NCBI GenBank assembly: GCA_951230915.1
Contig: OX579636.1
Location: forward strand, 39,869,912 to 39,933,911
Reading direction: 5' to 3'
Source of the DNA: Antitrichia curtipendula
Taxonomy: Eukaryota; Streptophyta; Bryopsida; Hypnales; Leucodontaceae
DNA length: 64,000 nucleotides
This document shows positions 61,658 to 64,000 of this stretch, piece by piece (position 1 is the first letter of the stretch; every line of letters begins with the position of its first letter). The notes beneath the pieces are model-generated. The model was not told the origin of the DNA. It ran no database searches and saw only the letters and a list, made by a program, of their open reading frames with translations. The position numbers were made by a program, and so were the translations under genes.

Positions 61658-62953
61658 TCAAGTGCGAAGTGTCTGTGGAATTCTGAACCCACACTGACAG
61701 GTCTGGGAAATTTCTCGAACCACAAAGTAAGAATCAGCCATCAGTGAAAACTGAAGCTCTTGCCCTTCCTTCAAGTCATTCTCGCGCACAAATTGGCTCC
61801 ATTCGGTAGGAGTGAAGTAGACCTTGACGAGGTTTCGCGGCCTGCGATGACAAGTTATCACATAACTTCGAGAATTTTCATAAATCCCTTGCAGTTTGAC
61901 AGAATCGTGAACGCGGTCGCCATGGTTTCTTATGAAGTGCGCTGGAAATTCCTGCATGTATAAAGAAAAAGACCGCAGATTCAAACCATAGCTTGAAATT
62001 TAAAAGTGAATGGAAATTGTAAGATTGAAAGGTAATGTGAATGCTTCATTTGGAGTAAACAATTTTGAAATCGAGGTTGCTCTAGAGCACAGTCGATGAA
62101 ACTCACAAATTGTCCCGGTTTAAATTTCCCAGTCGGTTTTCCGATATTCGAGGTCACCAATCGTTTGGAAAAGCGAGGCACGCTGGGATTTCCGGTATGG
62201 TGAAATGGTGCAGGATTCAACTCCCTAATATAATCCCATGTGAAGACGTGATGATGCTCATCCTGCTGCTGGTGCACAGGAGCAGCGAGACGGGATGGAT
62301 CGTTGGTGTTTTCTTCTTCAAATACTGAGTCAGAAGAATCATTTCCTTCTTCCTCATCTTCGTCTTCGTCAGACTGACGTTCTCCCTTGTCTGGAAAATA
62401 TGGAGACGCGTTGGGTCCACGAAAGAGATGAACTTCAAACTCGGATCTTGCGTCCTCCCTCAGGACAAAAATCACATAATCTCCCTTCTTGAGACGATTG
62501 TCAGCAACGAAAGCAGGCCATCCACCCACGATCTGAAGTTTTAATGTCTCAGCCACAAAGACTCGCACGCGCCATGACGTTGAGGATCTCCCAGTAGAGG
62601 TCTGAACTCGAAGGGTAAGAAATTCTTCCATCTTGTCACCGTTCTCTTCCACAAATTGTATAGGCAGTGTCTACATACAAGAAACCAAAAAAAATGAGCA
62701 CCCCCCCATGCAAGGTATTTCAATAGCACCGCAAAATTTCAAACGGAAATTAGAAGTGCAACAGGGATTGTGTACAGGAACATACCAATTTCGCAGTTTG
62801 TCTGACTCTGGGATACTGAAGTGCTGTCTTTGGGAGTCTCTTCATAAAGTGGATGCGTCCTGAGCGCTGCATCTGTGCAAGAACATCAGGCATGTTGACG
62901 ACGTGCCGTCGACGATTTGGAGTCCTCACATCCGGATCTGTCTCGCGGTTCAT
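61658..62953 (-). CDS. Double B3-domain protein, gene 3 (341 aa)
   Basis: Minus-strand exons 62953-62786, 62670-62107 and 61951-61658, GT-AG introns (donors GTATGT and GTGAGT), phases as in genes 1 and 2. Exon 1 has 56 codons (IHFMKRLPKTALQYP). The first B3 domain includes TLPIQFVEENGDKM and GWPAFVADNRLKKGDYVIF. The acidic linker is full length (SDEDEDEEEGNDSSDSVFEE), followed by VPRFSKRLVTSNIG. The second B3 domain has EFPAHFIRNHGDRV and WSQFVRENDLKEGQ. The end, SQTCQCGFRIPQTLRT, matches gene 1 more closely than gene 2. All three genes keep their reading frames while flanks have accumulated indels, which suggests the proteins have been kept by selection. Probable nuclear transcription regulator; targets unknown. 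Confidence 0.87.
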
Positions 62954-63221
62954 TTTTGCAGATGGCAATGCACGTGCAAATCACAGTCTCACAACCAGAG
63001 CTGTGGCAAGCTTGGCTGCACAGCAGAAGACATGAATTTGAAGCTCTTTTAGTGTAATTGCACTTTTGCTGAAGTTAGTCAGAATTAGAAGTGAGAGCTT
63101 TATCACATTATTATTTATGTAAGCCAAGAGAATCCAAATATTACCAAATAGAATACTTTGAGTAGTGAATTTTTTCAATTCTCTAAAGTTCAAGTGACTC
63201 TAAGGAATCAGATAAAAATGT
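62954..63221. other. Conserved 5' flank of B3 gene 3
   Basis: Leader and promoter side on the minus strand; shares ACAACCAGAGCTGTGGCAAG and GAAGCTCTTTTAGTGTAATT with gene 1. Confidence 0.5.
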
Positions 63222-64000
63222 AGCCTAGAAGAAAATTGAAATATGACAGCAAGTAAAAAAAAATCTATATGAGTCACACACAAACCGGAATTTCAGATGC
63301 CACAAAAGGCTTCTCCTATTCAACTCTTGAAGATAGCAAGGCATAGACAACACACGTATGGAAAGTGAAATGTATTAGTTGCGAACAAACTTACCAAAAG
63401 TAAACAAGATGTTGGCACAGTTTAGGTTCTAAAAGTGTCCCCATTTTATAATATTTACTCTTCTAAGAATCTAGCATGCACTTTTGTTACCTTAAACCCA
63501 TTAAAAATCGGAAACTGTTTAGCATCACCTACTATACTAAAGGATCTATGAAGAGATGCATTTATATGAGTAGTTGTATTACATCTAAAGCACACAATAG
63601 GAAAGGTTTTAATAAAATCCTAAAATAACAAACTACAATCATAAGAGCATTGGAATCGGTTCTCACCTACAAAAAGAATTGGCCTACGATTCTCCCCTTG
63701 TTTGTTGGCGCTACTCCATTACGTGAAACGGTCTAACATTGTTTCAAGCATAAGGAGTTGCAGAAACCTACCTTGTAATGTACTCATATACTATTCCAAA
63801 AGAAAACCGCTTGCCAAGTAGACACTCAAATAGCAAAAGGAATAGGGAGGGTTTGAAGCAACAACTGTGTTAAAATCTGTTGAGACAAAGTAGTCAATAA
63901 TGCAATTGAAATAAGAAAACAAGGGTTTTATGCACAAAGAGTTGTAGAATAGTAGAAGGCGCACCTGACTTGTTAGTGCTACTCATTGGCGCTACTCTAA
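63222..64000. repeat. Duplicated spacer, unit 3 (runs off the window)
   Basis: Starts AGCCTAGAAGAAAATTGAA and follows the other spacers, including CATAAGGAGTTGCAGAAACC near 63749 and AAAGAGTTGTAGAATAGTAG near 63937. It continues past the end of the window, so the array probably does too. Confidence 0.65.

Overview
The window is AT-rich nuclear DNA of a land plant. The evidence is three spliced, plant-specific double-B3-domain genes, GT-AG introns, an intron-containing hAT transposase gene, and CACTA, TTAA-flanked and other miniature transposons. I see no bacterial operon features. I cannot name the species; the low GC between genes and the transposase type would fit a non-seed plant, but that is a guess. 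Host genes are sparse: apart from transposon genes, the only recognisable genes are three B3 paralogues, all on the minus strand. || Layout: 1-3829 is AT-rich intergenic DNA. 3830-4842 is a non-autonomous CACTA element. 5033-23252 is a degenerate copy of a duplicated segment without a visible B3 gene; it holds an old MITE, a ~4.8 kb CACTA-like element (6044-10829), a large palindrome (10851-11634) and an intact hAT transposon (12319-16854). A second, nearly identical hAT copy lies at 23261-27796. B3 gene 1 (29136-30563) is followed by a spacer (30.8-32.4 kb), an AT-rich segment (32.45-38.3 kb) and a minisatellite plus GC-richer leader (38.38-39.1 kb). B3 gene 2 (40357-41901) is followed by the same kind of spacer, an AT segment (43.6-51.7 kb, carrying several nested insertions) and an extra AT segment (51.7-59.1 kb, with a 2.5 kb insertion holding a ~125-bp tandem array). 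The minisatellite and leader recur at 59.15-59.72 kb, then B3 gene 3 (61658-62953) and a spacer running off the end. || The window is therefore an old, diverged segmental tandem array (leader, B3 gene, spacer, AT segment) repeatedly hit by DNA transposons. Because the array gives several copies of each locus, some insertions can be compared with empty sites inside this same window. This supports TTAA duplications for one MITE family and ATT for a CACTA element. || The two hAT copies differ at only three positions that I could find over 4536 bp, each has its own perfect 8-bp target duplication, and each encodes an uninterrupted 835-aa transposase once a 123-nt intron is removed, so they look young and probably autonomous. 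Each also carries a 59-nt tRNA-like cloverleaf downstream of the transposase. All alignments were done by eye; boundaries of diverged repeats are approximate.
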